A DNA stretch of 31,563 nucleotides from the NCBI GenBank assembly GCA_023394955.1, contig JAEWZY010000059.1:1-31563 (forward strand), in the 5' to 3' direction. The stretch is from Bacillota bacterium (GTDB taxonomy: Bacteria > Bacillota > UBA4882 > UBA8346). The notes beneath the pieces were generated by a model. The model was given only the letters and a program-made list of their open reading frames with translations, ran no database searches and was not told the DNA's origin. Numbering within the stretch: the first letter of the stretch is position 1; each line of letters begins with the position of its first letter. The position numbers were made by a program, and so were the translations under genes. Below, one piece after another: positions 9,961 to 17,115 of this stretch.

Positions 9961-10067
9961 GAGACACCTCCAGTGATTTCTCGTCTTTAATTATGTCGGT
10001 GTTTATTTGATAAATATTAACAGTTTTTAGATTAGGGGATCCTTACAGTCGAAGTTCAGAGGCTTAA

Positions 10068-10096
10068 TTGCCTTTTACCGGTTAATGGTATATAAT
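10068..10096 (+). promoter_or_regulatory. Sigma-A type promoter of serS
   Basis: TTGCCT (10068-10073), a 17-bp spacer and a perfect TATAAT (10091-10096), ending 48 bp before the serS start. The short leader leaves no room for a T-box riboswitch. Confidence 0.72.
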
Positions 10097-10144
10097 TAAT
10101 CAGAATAATTTGAAGTCAGGAACCGACTAAAGGGGTGGGCAGCA

Positions 10145-11419
10145 ATGATTGATATCAAACTGGTCAGAAATGAGCCGGAAAAGGTCCGTGCCGGAATGGC
10201 AAAGCGGAGAGCACAGGTTCCGCTGGACCAATTTATAAATTTAGATGAAGAACGGCGCCGGAAATTGACCGAAGTAGAACAGCTTAAAAACAAGCGTAAT
10301 ACAGTCTCTAGAGAGGTAGGCCGATTGAAGGCCCAAGGGCAGGATGCCACCGGATTAATCCAGGAGATGCAGGACGTTGGGGGTGTAATTCAGGAACTAG
10401 ACCAGGCGATTCGGGTAATCGAAGAACAGTTAAATCAAATTTTGATGGTAATTCCGAATATCCCCCATGAATCAGTTCCAGTAGGCAAGGATGAGACTGA
10501 AAACCAATTGATTAAAACTTGGGGCGAACCTCGCAAATTTAATTTTCAACCTAGGACTCACGATGAGATTGGGACCGGTATTGGGATCATGGACTTTGAA
10601 AGAGCGGCTAAAATTAGCGGCGCCCGGTTTGTGGTTATGTCCGGTTGGGGCGCCAAGTTGGAGCGGGCTTTGTTCAATTTTATGCTTGATTTACATTCCG
10701 GGGAGCATGGATATACGGAGATCTTTCCCCCGTTTTTAGTGAACCGGGCTTCGATGACCGGCACCGGCCAACTCCCCAAATTTGAAGAGGATATGTTTAA
10801 ATGTGCTCCCGGTGATTTCTACCTAATCCCCACCGCTGAGGTGCCGGTAACCAATCTACACCGGGATGAAATATTAAGCTTGGAACAACTGCCGATTAGA
10901 TACGCGGCTTACACGGCTTGTTTTAGAGCCGAGGCCGGCTCCGCCGGCCGGGATACCAAAGGGATAATTCGTCAACACCAGTTCAACAAAGTTGAGTTAG
11001 TCAAGTTTACCAGACCGGATGAGTCCTATCAAGAACATGAAAAATTAGTTCATGACGCCGAGGATGTTTTACAGAGGCTGGGGTTGCCTTACCGGATAAT
11101 GCTGCTTTGTAGTGGGGATCAAGGTTTTTCAGCGGCCAAGTGTTACGATTTAGAGGTATGGCTGCCATCCTTCAACACTTACCGGGAGATTTCCAGTTGC
11201 AGTAATTTTGAAGATTTTCAAGCGCGGCGGGCTAATATCCGATATCGTCCAGCACCTGGAGATAAACCGGAATTTGTACATACTTTAAACGGTTCCGGAG
11301 TGGCGGTGGGTCGAGCCGTGGCGGCGATTTTAGAGAATTATCAGAATGAGGACGGTAGCGTGACTGTTCCGGAGGCGCTCCGGCCATATATGGGTGTGGA
11401 GAAAATGACCGTCAAATAA
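10145..11419 (+). CDS. serS: Seryl-tRNA synthetase
   Basis: A 424-residue class IIa aminoacyl-tRNA synthetase that charges tRNA-Ser (and tRNA-Sec where present). The N-terminal ~110 residues form the long antiparallel coiled coil that grips the serine tRNA variable arm (charged heptads, RKLTEVEQLKNKRN). The catalytic core has motif 2 around FRAEAGSAGRDTKG, the GxxRxHQFxKVE loop (IIRQHQFNKVE) and motif 3 NGSGVAVGRAVAAILENYQ near the C-terminus. The length is normal. Start ATG 10145 follows AGGGGTG (10131-10137). It has its own promoter and terminator. No T-box leader is present, unlike many Bacillota serS genes. Confidence 0.98.
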   Translation: MIDIKLVRNEPEKVRAGMAKRRAQVPLDQFINLDEERRRKLTEVEQLKNKRNTVSREVGRLKAQGQDATGLIQEMQDVGGVIQELDQAIRVIEEQLNQILMVIPNIPHESVPVGKDETENQLIKTWGEPRKFNFQPRTHDEIGTGIGIMDFERAAKISGARFVVMSGWGAKLERALFNFMLDLHSGEHGYTEIFPPFLVNRASMTGTGQLPKFEEDMFKCAPGDFYLIPTAEVPVTNLHRDEILSLEQLPIRYAAYTACFRAEAGSAGRDTKGIIRQHQFNKVELVKFTRPDESYQEHEKLVHDAEDVLQRLGLPYRIMLLCSGDQGFSAAKCYDLEVWLPSFNTYREISSCSNFEDFQARRANIRYRPAPGDKPEFVHTLNGSGVAVGRAVAAILENYQNEDGSVTVPEALRPYMGVEKMTVK

Positions 11420-11454
11420 TTCTATTTTGGTAATGACTTCGGATATGAATAACT

Positions 11455-11488
11455 AAAAAATCTGCGAAAAATAGCTGCAGGTTTTTTT
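11455..11488 (+). terminator. Terminator of serS
   Basis: AAAAAATCTGC (11455-11465) pairs with GCAGGTTTTTT (11477 onward, one G-T pair), followed by T-rich sequence. It lies 36 nt after the serS stop. Confidence 0.8.
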
Positions 11489-11591
11489 ATTTGCTAAAAT
11501 ATCATTTCCTTCGAAAGTATTTATTTTTATTACATTTTATCTAAAGAAATCTTTGGGAAAATCTATCTAAGTAAGAAGCGCCAGCCTTAAA

Positions 11592-11621
11592 TTCAAAATA
11601 AATTTGGTGGCTAATTATAAT
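11592..11621 (+). promoter_or_regulatory. Candidate promoter of the GT4/nucleotidyltransferase operon
   Basis: TTCAAA (11592-11597), an 18-bp spacer and TATAAT (11616-11621). The -10 is perfect and the -35 is poor. It is 67 bp upstream of the glycosyltransferase start, in an AT-rich spacer with no gene. Confidence 0.42.
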
Positions 11622-11688
11622 ATTCGGACTTTGGGTTAGACTAAATACTCAAGCGATTGTTTTTTTAGAAAAACATTGGGGTGATGCA

Positions 11689-12960
11689 ATGCGAATATTG
11701 ATGTTGAGCTGGGAATATCCTCCGAAGGTAGTGGGAGGAATCGCCCGGCATGTTCATGATTTAGCAATTGCTTTGGTAAAACATGGAATGGAGATTGATG
11801 TCGTGACCTGCGGCGCTCAAGGAGCTCCTGAATTTGAAGTTGATGAGGGAGTAAATGTACATCGGATCAATATGAATAATCCGATAGCGCCGGATTTTTT
11901 AACTTGGGTATTGCAATTAAATTTGAACTTGGTTGAAGAGTCGATTAGATTGGGGGTAAATGGGAATAAGTTTGATTTGATCCATGCCCATGATTGGCTG
12001 GTGGCTTATGCGGGAAAAAACTTAAAGCATTCTCAGCATATTCCTTTAATTTCAACAATCCACGCTACCGAATACGGAAGGAATAATGGTCTCCATAATG
12101 AGCTACAGCGTTATATCAGCAATGTGGAATGGTGGCTGGGTTATGAATCGTGGCGGGTTATCGCTTGCAGCCGGTATATGGAGGGTGAGTTGAAAAGGGT
12201 GTTCCAGATGCCGGAAGACAAGTTGCGGATCATTCCCAATGGAGTATATCCAGGCGAATTTCAAAAGACCAACGTTAATCCGTTAAAAATAAGAAACCGG
12301 TATTCTTCCCCAGATGAAAAAATCATCTTCCATATCGGGCGGATCGTGAGGGAAAAAGGACTTGGAGTCCTTTTGGAAGCCATGCCACGGGTACTTGAAG
12401 TTGAGCCCCGGGTCAAACTGGTGATCGCCGGCAAAGGGCCGTATTTGGATGAATTGAGGCATCGCGCCTATCAATTGGGCATCTATAGCCGAATCTATTT
12501 TACCGGTTATATAGATGATAATACCAGAAACGCCTTATTCCAAAGCGCTGACGTGGCGGTATTCCCAAGTTTATATGAGCCGTTTGGAATAGTGGCCTTG
12601 GAAGGAATGGCCGCGGGAATTCCGGTGGTAGTCTCGGATACGGGAGGAATGAGCGAAATAGTCAAGCATGGGGTAAATGGATTAAAAGCTTATTCTAACA
12701 ATATTATTTCCTTGGCTGATAATATTATTTGGGCGTTGCAACATCCGGACCATACATTGCAAATGAAGCATAAAGCCATGGAGGACATTAAAAACATTTA
12801 TAATTGGGAGCGGATTGCTTCAAAAACCATTGAAATATATGAACAAGTGTTGGTCGAATTTTATAGTTCGCCGTGGCGGAGAACGATCTATCGCGAACCA
12901 GGGCGCGAATTCACCCAAAAAGATCATGAAGAAATGGACCGCTATCGAAATATCCAGTAA
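11689..12960 (+). CDS. GT4-family glycosyltransferase
   Basis: A 423-residue GT-B fold retaining glycosyltransferase of family 4. The N-terminal Rossmann domain begins with MRILMLSWEYPPKVVGGIA, the glycine-rich acceptor/donor loop seen in glycogen-synthase-like GT4 enzymes. FHIGRIVREKG opens the C-terminal domain. The EX7E signature is E297-PFGIVAL-E305, followed by GIPVVVSDTGG, which binds the nucleotide-sugar donor. Start ATG 11689 follows GGGGTGAT. Only 17 nt separate it from the next gene, a nucleotidyltransferase fusion, so the two form an operon for making and transferring an activated sugar. The product could be a surface polysaccharide, glycolipid or alpha-glucan; donor and acceptor cannot be told. 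Confidence 0.92.
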   Translation: MRILMLSWEYPPKVVGGIARHVHDLAIALVKHGMEIDVVTCGAQGAPEFEVDEGVNVHRINMNNPIAPDFLTWVLQLNLNLVEESIRLGVNGNKFDLIHAHDWLVAYAGKNLKHSQHIPLISTIHATEYGRNNGLHNELQRYISNVEWWLGYESWRVIACSRYMEGELKRVFQMPEDKLRIIPNGVYPGEFQKTNVNPLKIRNRYSSPDEKIIFHIGRIVREKGLGVLLEAMPRVLEVEPRVKLVIAGKGPYLDELRHRAYQLGIYSRIYFTGYIDDNTRNALFQSADVAVFPSLYEPFGIVALEGMAAGIPVVVSDTGGMSEIVKHGVNGLKAYSNNIISLADNIIWALQHPDHTLQMKHKAMEDIKNIYNWERIASKTIEIYEQVLVEFYSSPWRRTIYREPGREFTQKDHEEMDRYRNIQ

Positions 12961-12977
12961 AAACGGAGGGACGGAGC

Positions 12978-15458
12978 ATGAAGGCTGTGATCATGGCAGG
13001 AGGCAAAGGCACAAGATTAAGGCCATTGACCTGCAACAAACCAAAACCGATGGTACCGATAGTTAACCGGCCAATGATGGAGCATATTATATATTTACTT
13101 AAGAAACATGATTTTGAAGAAGTCTGGATAACTTTATTTTATTTACCGGAGTTAATTCAAAATTATTTTGGGGAAGGTTCCGAATTCGGGATGAAAATCA
13201 ATTATTCTCTTGAGGAATCTCCATTGGGAACGGCCGGAAGTGTGAAGCGGATTATTAATAATTTAAACGATACATTTTTAGTAATCAGTGGCGACGCGTT
13301 AACAGATATTAATCTGGAAGAAGCGATCAAGTTTCATAAAGAAAAGATGGCCAAGGCAACTATAGTACTGACCAAAGTCTCCAATCCCTTGGAATATGGA
13401 GTAGTGATCGCAGACCGGAAAGGCGAAGTCAAGCGGTTTTTAGAAAAGCCCGGATGGGGAGAGGTTTTTAGCGATACGGTAAATACGGGAATCTATATTT
13501 TAGAACCGGAAATTTTTGATCTTTTTGAACCCGGTAAGGAATTTGATTTCAGTAAAAACCTTTTTCCAACGTTAATGGATAAAGGGAAACTGATCAGCGG
13601 TTATGTGGCTGATGGTTATTGGTCGGATATTGGGAATTTGGAACAGTACCGCCAAGCCCATTATGATGTCTTAACGGGAAAGGTTAAGGTTTCAATACCG
13701 GGAAGAGAGGTTAAACCTGGAGTGTGGTTAGGCGAATCAGTGGAAATTGACCCTAAAGCCCGGGTGGAAGGCCCGATCCTACTGGGTGATTATTGCCGGG
13801 TAAAAGCTGGCGCCCAGGTGGAGAAATTTACGGTAGTAGGTAATTACGGGATAATCAATGAAGGGACAAGCATTAAACGGGGGCTTATTTGGAACCATTG
13901 TTATCTGGGGCCTTATTCCGAGATTAGGGGAGGTATTTTGTGTCACCACACATATTTAAAGGGTAAAAACACTGTATTTGAAGGGGCGGTTTTAGGTGAA
14001 GGCGCATCGATGGGCGCTAGATCGATTTTAAAACCCAATGTGAAGGTCTGGCCGAATAAGAATATTGAAAGCGGATCGGTGCTCAATGAAAGCATGATTT
14101 GGTCAAAAAAAGGGTCACGGGGCCTTTTCGGTAATAACGGAATCAGCGGGACCGTAAATCAGGAGCTCATCCCGGAGCTGGTCGCCAAATTGGGAGCGGT
14201 ATTCGGAGCGTATTTAAAACCGGGGACCAAAATTGTGGTTGGCTCCGATAACTTCCGGGCAGCCAGGGTTTTTAAACGGGCGTTCATTTCCGGAGTTTTA
14301 ACGGCTGGAACTGATGTTTATGATTTAGGAACATTGCCTACGGCTTTAACCAGACATGCAGTAATAACTTTGGGAGCTCAAGGTGGGGCTCAATTCCGGA
14401 TCAATCCCCAAAACCCGGAAGGTTTATTGATCGAATTTTTAGATAAACAAGGTTTGAATATTGATAAAGGCGCGGAAAGGACCATTGAGAACTTTTTTAT
14501 GAGTGAAGATTTTCCAAGGGCCGGAGTAAACAACCTGGGCGAACTGGCGTTTGTTCCCCAATTGATGGAGCCTTACCTAACCGGTCTTGTAAGTCAGGAA
14601 GTTAAAGAGTTAATTAAAAAGCGAAATTTTAAAGTGGCCAGTTTATATGATGGCGGAAATATCTCCTTTATTCTACCCGGATTGTTAGAGATGTTAGGTT
14701 GTGAAGTTCATTCCGAAAGTTACTATACCGATAGTTCGAACCAGCCCAGGGTTTTGCAAGAGTTATTAAGCGCTATCGGAAATGCGGCTAAGCTGATCCA
14801 AAACCAAGGCGCTGACCTGGGGATTGTGGTGGACCAAAATCATGAAAGATTGCTATTAATCGATGAAAGCGGCGATTTATTAAAAGAGGAGCAATTAAAC
14901 GCTTTACTCTCATTTTTGGTGCTAAAGTATAAACCGGAGGCGGTTGTTCCCGTTCAAGTCACAGCCCCTCATTATATTGAGGTGTTGGCCAGGGAATTTC
15001 GGGGTAGAGTAATTCGAACCAAAGCTAATCCTCGATCCTTGATGGAAAAAACTGCTCAGGAAAGATTGTTTCCTACCGTAGACGGGCTGGGAAGTTATCT
15101 GCCCCAGTTCGACGCGTTATTTTCTTTGGTAAAAGTATTGGAATTGTTAGCTAGGGAAGGGCTCTCCTTATCAGAGGCCAAGGCGATGATACCCAGGGTG
15201 GAACGGGGTTATCAAGAAGCGGAATGCCCTTGGAATGAAAAAGGGCGGGTGATGCGCCAATTATACGAAGAGAATCAGGACCGACAGGTGGAAACTACCG
15301 ATGGGTTGAAAATTTATCATGAAGGAGGTTGGGCTTTGGTTTTGCCTGATGCTGACGAGCCGGTATTTAAAATATATGCCGAAGCCAATACCAGTGAGGA
15401 AGCGGACGCTTTAACTCAAATGTACTGGAACCGGATTAACGAATTGCAACTTCATTAA
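12978..15458 (+). CDS. Sugar-phosphate nucleotidyltransferase fused to a degenerate phosphohexomutase domain
   Basis: An 826-residue three-part protein. Residues 1-230 are a nucleotidyltransferase with signature MAGGKGTRLRPLT (6-18), SGD at 104-106 and a second metal-site DIGN near the domain end; it would join NTP and a sugar-1-phosphate, probably mannose or glucose. Residues about 245-370 are a left-handed beta-helix with hexapeptide repeats. Residues about 380-826 match the phosphomannomutase/phosphoglucomutase fold, but the key motifs are changed. The TASHNP phosphoserine loop is replaced by RINPQNP (474-480), so the catalytic serine is missing. DGDADR is replaced by DQNHER (619-624), so the metal aspartates are lost. 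The C-terminal phosphate loop is also altered. This matches the known ManC-like fusions with a silent mutase domain. Start ATG follows GGAGGG; same operon as the GT4 gene. Confidence 0.9.
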   Translation: MKAVIMAGGKGTRLRPLTCNKPKPMVPIVNRPMMEHIIYLLKKHDFEEVWITLFYLPELIQNYFGEGSEFGMKINYSLEESPLGTAGSVKRIINNLNDTFLVISGDALTDINLEEAIKFHKEKMAKATIVLTKVSNPLEYGVVIADRKGEVKRFLEKPGWGEVFSDTVNTGIYILEPEIFDLFEPGKEFDFSKNLFPTLMDKGKLISGYVADGYWSDIGNLEQYRQAHYDVLTGKVKVSIPGREVKPGVWLGESVEIDPKARVEGPILLGDYCRVKAGAQVEKFTVVGNYGIINEGTSIKRGLIWNHCYLGPYSEIRGGILCHHTYLKGKNTVFEGAVLGEGASMGARSILKPNVKVWPNKNIESGSVLNESMIWSKKGSRGLFGNNGISGTVNQELIPELVAKLGAVFGAYLKPGTKIVVGSDNFRAARVFKRAFISGVLTAGTDVYDLGTLPTALTRHAVITLGAQGGAQFRINPQNPEGLLIEFLDKQGLNIDKGAERTIENFFMSEDFPRAGVNNLGELAFVPQLMEPYLTGLVSQEVKELIKKRNFKVASLYDGGNISFILPGLLEMLGCEVHSESYYTDSSNQPRVLQELLSAIGNAAKLIQNQGADLGIVVDQNHERLLLIDESGDLLKEEQLNALLSFLVLKYKPEAVVPVQVTAPHYIEVLAREFRGRVIRTKANPRSLMEKTAQERLFPTVDGLGSYLPQFDALFSLVKVLELLAREGLSLSEAKAMIPRVERGYQEAECPWNEKGRVMRQLYEENQDRQVETTDGLKIYHEGGWALVLPDADEPVFKIYAEANTSEEADALTQMYWNRINELQLH

Positions 15459-15537
15459 AGTGGAGACAGGAGAGGGAAAGGGATTCAAAAAAGAGATCAA
15501 TATTAAATAGATAATGGTCGGGATAATGGTGGGTCAG

Positions 15538-15560
15538 GGGCGATCCAAATCGCCCTTGAT
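15538..15560 (+). terminator. Possible terminator after the nucleotidyltransferase operon
   Basis: GGGCGAT (15538-15544), CCAA loop and ATCGCCC (15549-15555), then a short T-containing tail (TTGATTTG). The stem is perfect and the tail is weak. It lies 79 nt after the stop and just before the tRNA promoter. Confidence 0.5.
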
Positions 15561-15578
15561 TTGCCGCTAGATAAGAAC

Positions 15579-15608
15579 TTGACATTGATCCGGGGTATGT
15601 GTTAGAAT
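15579..15608 (+). promoter_or_regulatory. Promoter of the tRNA-Ser genes
   Basis: Perfect TTGACA (15579-15584), an 18-bp spacer and TAGAAT (15603-15608), 24 bp before the first tRNA base. This is a strong sigma-A style promoter, as expected for a stable RNA unit. Confidence 0.82.
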
Positions 15609-15632
15609 AATTAATGCATTCCGAGTGAGCTC

Positions 15633-15721
<89 letters not shown>

Positions 15722-15763
15722 AGAAAAGTTAAAAGTATAAATAGTAAAACAAAATCTCAAGTA

Positions 15764-15791
15764 TTTTTCCTTTTTCCTTTTTCCTTTTTTC
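15764..15791 (+). repeat. Tandem 7-bp pyrimidine repeat between the tRNA-Ser genes
   Basis: Three perfect copies of TTTTTCC (15764-15784) followed by one altered copy (TTTTTTC). A T-rich microsatellite in the 95-nt spacer between the two serine tRNAs. It may aid 3'-end formation or processing of the first tRNA; no hairpin is seen. Confidence 0.7.
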
Positions 15792-15815
15792 TTTACACTT
15801 TGCATTTTGTTTAAC

Positions 15816-15907
15816 GGAGAGGTACCCAAGCCGGTTGAAGGGGACGGTTTGCTAAACCGTTAGTAGGAGCAATCCTAGCGAGGGTTCGAATCCCTCCCTC
15901 TCCGCCA
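15816..15907 (+). tRNA. tRNA-Ser (anticodon GCU)
   Basis: A 92-nt class II tRNA. The acceptor GGAGAGG pairs with CCTCTCC; discriminator G and CCA end at 15907. The anticodon loop TTGCTAA gives GCU. It has a long variable arm (TAGTAGGAGCAATCCTA region). It is probably co-transcribed with the UGA serine tRNA. Confidence 0.97.
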
Positions 15908-15917
15908 GAGAAATAAT

Positions 15918-15938
15918 GCAGCCCTAGGCTGCTTTTTT
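15918..15938 (+). terminator. Terminator of the tRNA-Ser unit
   Basis: GCAGCC (15918-15923), CTA loop, GGCTGC (15927-15932), then six T. Eleven bases after the CCA of tRNA-Ser(GCU). Confidence 0.9.
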
Positions 15939-15963
15939 AATGGAAGCGCCAAGAATTGCAGTC

Positions 15964-15992
15964 TTTACTTTGGGATAATTGTATGTTATAAT
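15964..15992 (+). promoter_or_regulatory. Promoter of tRNA-Arg
   Basis: TTTACT (15964-15969), a 17-bp spacer and TATAAT (15987-15992) with an extended -10 TGT just before it. It ends 20 bp upstream of the tRNA. Confidence 0.75.
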
Positions 15993-16012
15993 TTTAATCT
16001 GCTAAAAGACAT

Positions 16013-16088
16013 GCGCCCGTAGCTCAGTGGATAGAGTGCCTGACTACGAATCAGTAGGTCGAAGGTTCAAGTCCTTCCGGGCGCGCCA
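16013..16088 (+). tRNA. tRNA-Arg (anticodon ACG), integration target
   Basis: A 76-nt tRNA. The acceptor GCGCCCG pairs with CGGGCGC; discriminator G and CCA end at 16088. The loop CTACGAA gives anticodon ACG, normally edited to ICG to read CGU/CGC/CGA. The first anticodon-stem pair appears to be a C-U mismatch. The gene from 16043 onward (anticodon loop to 3' end) is duplicated at 30193, so the 3' half was supplied by the integrated element and the tRNA stays whole. Confidence 0.97.
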
Positions 16089-16100
16089 TTTTCAAAAAAT
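16043..16100 (+). repeat. attL, 58-bp direct repeat
   Basis: Identical over 58 bases to 30193-30250. It covers the tRNA-Arg from the end of the 5' anticodon stem to CCA plus 12 bases beyond. Identity breaks on both sides (TG versus AA before it, C versus T after it), which fixes the limits. Confidence 0.95.
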
Positions 16101-16111
16101 CAAGGGTGAAC

Positions 16112-16134
16112 TAGTACACCTAAAAATACACCAA
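16112..16134 (+). other. Left pair of probable integrase arm sites
   Basis: TAGTACACC (16112-16120) and TACACCAA (16127-16134). The two TACACC cores are 12 bp apart, in the same orientation. The same pair with the same spacing is found at the right end (30033-30055). Arm-type sites for tyrosine integrases lie in this position. Confidence 0.6.
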
Positions 16135-16143
16135 TTAGTGAAA

Positions 16144-16182
16144 AAACCGCTCCAAGTTAATCGGAGCGGTTTATTTATTTTT
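16144..16182. terminator. Bidirectional terminator between tRNA-Arg and the repressor
   Basis: AAACCGCTCC (16144-16153) pairs with GGAGCGGTTT (16163-16172). T-rich sequence follows on the plus strand, and an A-run (T on the minus strand) lies on the other side. The right arm overlaps the stop codon of the leftward repressor gene, so it can end both transcripts. Confidence 0.82.
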
Positions 16183-16719
16183 GTCTTTTAATAAATCAGA
16201 AATTACATAATTGGCATACCGTAATAATTCACGTTCAAATAATTTCCAATCTGCTTCTGATATACTTTTACTTTCACCAGTTGAGGTGGTAATTTTGCAC
16301 TCGAATGTATGATTTAGTTCAAGTTCTCTACAATACTTTTTGTTAACTTTCTTTCTAAAACCACCAAGATTTATTTCTTCAAAAGAAAGCGTGTAACCCA
16401 AGGATTCTAATAAAGAGATTATTGCATTACCCTGTTTTATTTCACATTCAAGCTTGTTTATATAATAGGGATCTTCCATTCTGTTATTCTTAAAATCAGT
16501 TTTACCTTTTAAATAATCAATACTGACAGAAAAATAAACAGCAATATTATTAAGCATAGGATCATCCGGGAGTATTTGACCATTACACCACCTACTTACA
16601 GTTTGAGGAGTGACATACAAAGCTTTTGCTAATACTTGTTTCTTAAAACCATTATCATATAATTTACGTCTTTGAATCAATTCATTTAATCGAAAACTGA
16701 ATATTTCTTTTGTACTCAA
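16171..16719 (-). CDS. XRE-family repressor (left control module)
   Basis: A DNA-binding regulator of about 182 residues. I place the start at TTG 16719, because GAAGGTG (16727-16733) lies 7 nt upstream. A longer frame upstream would have to translate the homopolymer run as a lysine tract and has no ribosome binding site. The helix-turn-helix is in the first ~65 residues (QVLAKALYVTPQTVSRWCNG), followed by the DYLKGKTDF linker typical of XRE phage repressors. The C-terminal ~110 residues are of unknown fold. They do not show the Ser/Lys S24 (LexA-type) peptidase motifs, so release is probably not by RecA-driven self-cleavage. It is divergent from an excisionase-like gene across a promoter pair with matching candidate operators. 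Confidence 0.85.
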   Translation of the reverse strand: MSTKEIFSFRLNELIQRRKLYDNGFKKQVLAKALYVTPQTVSRWCNGQILPDDPMLNNIAVYFSVSIDYLKGKTDFKNNRMEDPYYINKLECEIKQGNAIISLLESLGYTLSFEEINLGGFRKKVNKKYCRELELNHTFECKITTSTGESKSISEADWKLFERELLRYANYVISDLLKDKNK

Positions 16720-16733
16720 TAGAAAACACCTTC

Positions 16734-16750
16734 TTTTTTTTTTTTTTTTT
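16734..16750 (-). repeat. 17-base A-tract in the repressor leader
   Basis: Seventeen T in a row on the plus strand (A in the repressor mRNA), directly upstream of its ribosome binding site and at the expected start point of the leftward promoter. The length is liable to change by slippage. Confidence 0.8.
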
Positions 16751-16752
16751 GG

Positions 16753-16827
16753 ATAATAAATTAACATGATGCAAGTAAAAAACGGAATTAGTTATTATTG
16801 AAGTAACCATGTTAAGTCATATATAAT
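16753..16827. promoter_or_regulatory. Divergent promoters with inverted candidate operators
   Basis: Rightward: TTGAAG (16798-16803), 18 bp, TATAAT (16822-16827). Leftward, on the minus strand: TTTTTA (16781-16776), 17 bp, TATTAT (16758-16753). TTAACATG at 16761-16768 and its exact reverse complement CATGTTAA at 16808-16815 each sit between the -35 and -10 of one promoter, as operators for the neighbouring XRE repressor would. Confidence 0.5.
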
Positions 16828-16876
16828 TATAACACGAGACAAAACGAAAGGAAATAATAAAAGGAGGAAAACCACG

Positions 16877-17089
16877 ATGAATTATAATTCGTCTGATTAC
16901 ATCACACCAAAACTTATTAAGGAACAATACTTCAGCGGTAAAGAAGGAAAGCCTACTTTACACCTTGCGGCAATTTATAACTTTTTCAAGCGTAAAGACT
17001 TTCCAAAAATACAAATTGGGCGAAAGTTATTAGTTAGAAGGGAATTATTTATTGAATGGTTGGATAAAGAAGCGCGGAAAACCGGGTAA
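16877..17089 (+). CDS. Excisionase-like winged helix-turn-helix protein
   Basis: A 70-residue protein. The central part (LAAIYNFFKRKDFPKIQIGR, then KLLVRRELFIEWLDK) has the MerR/excisionase-like HTH pattern, in which a wing with GRK-hydrophobic-VRR is followed by a FxxWL helix. Such proteins act as excisionases or as activators/repressors of early genes. Its ribosome binding site AAGGAGG is strong. It is the first gene of the rightward early operon, 26 nt before the primase, and opposite the repressor. It could be the recombination directionality factor, although a second excisionase-like gene lies nearer the integrase. Confidence 0.75.
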   Translation: MNYNSSDYITPKLIKEQYFSGKEGKPTLHLAAIYNFFKRKDFPKIQIGRKLLVRRELFIEWLDKEARKTG

Positions 17090-17115
17090 AACACATAAAA
17101 AAGAACGGTGACGCT

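Noticed and set aside
10120..10145. T-box riboswitch upstream of serS
   Set aside because: AGGGGTGGGC looks a little like the T-box core, but the leader is under 50 nt from the promoter and there is no specifier stem or terminator; it is the ribosome binding site.
16720..16767. Longer start for the left repressor
   Set aside because: It would translate the A-tract into a lysine run and has no ribosome binding site; TTG 16719 has GAAGGTG at the right distance.
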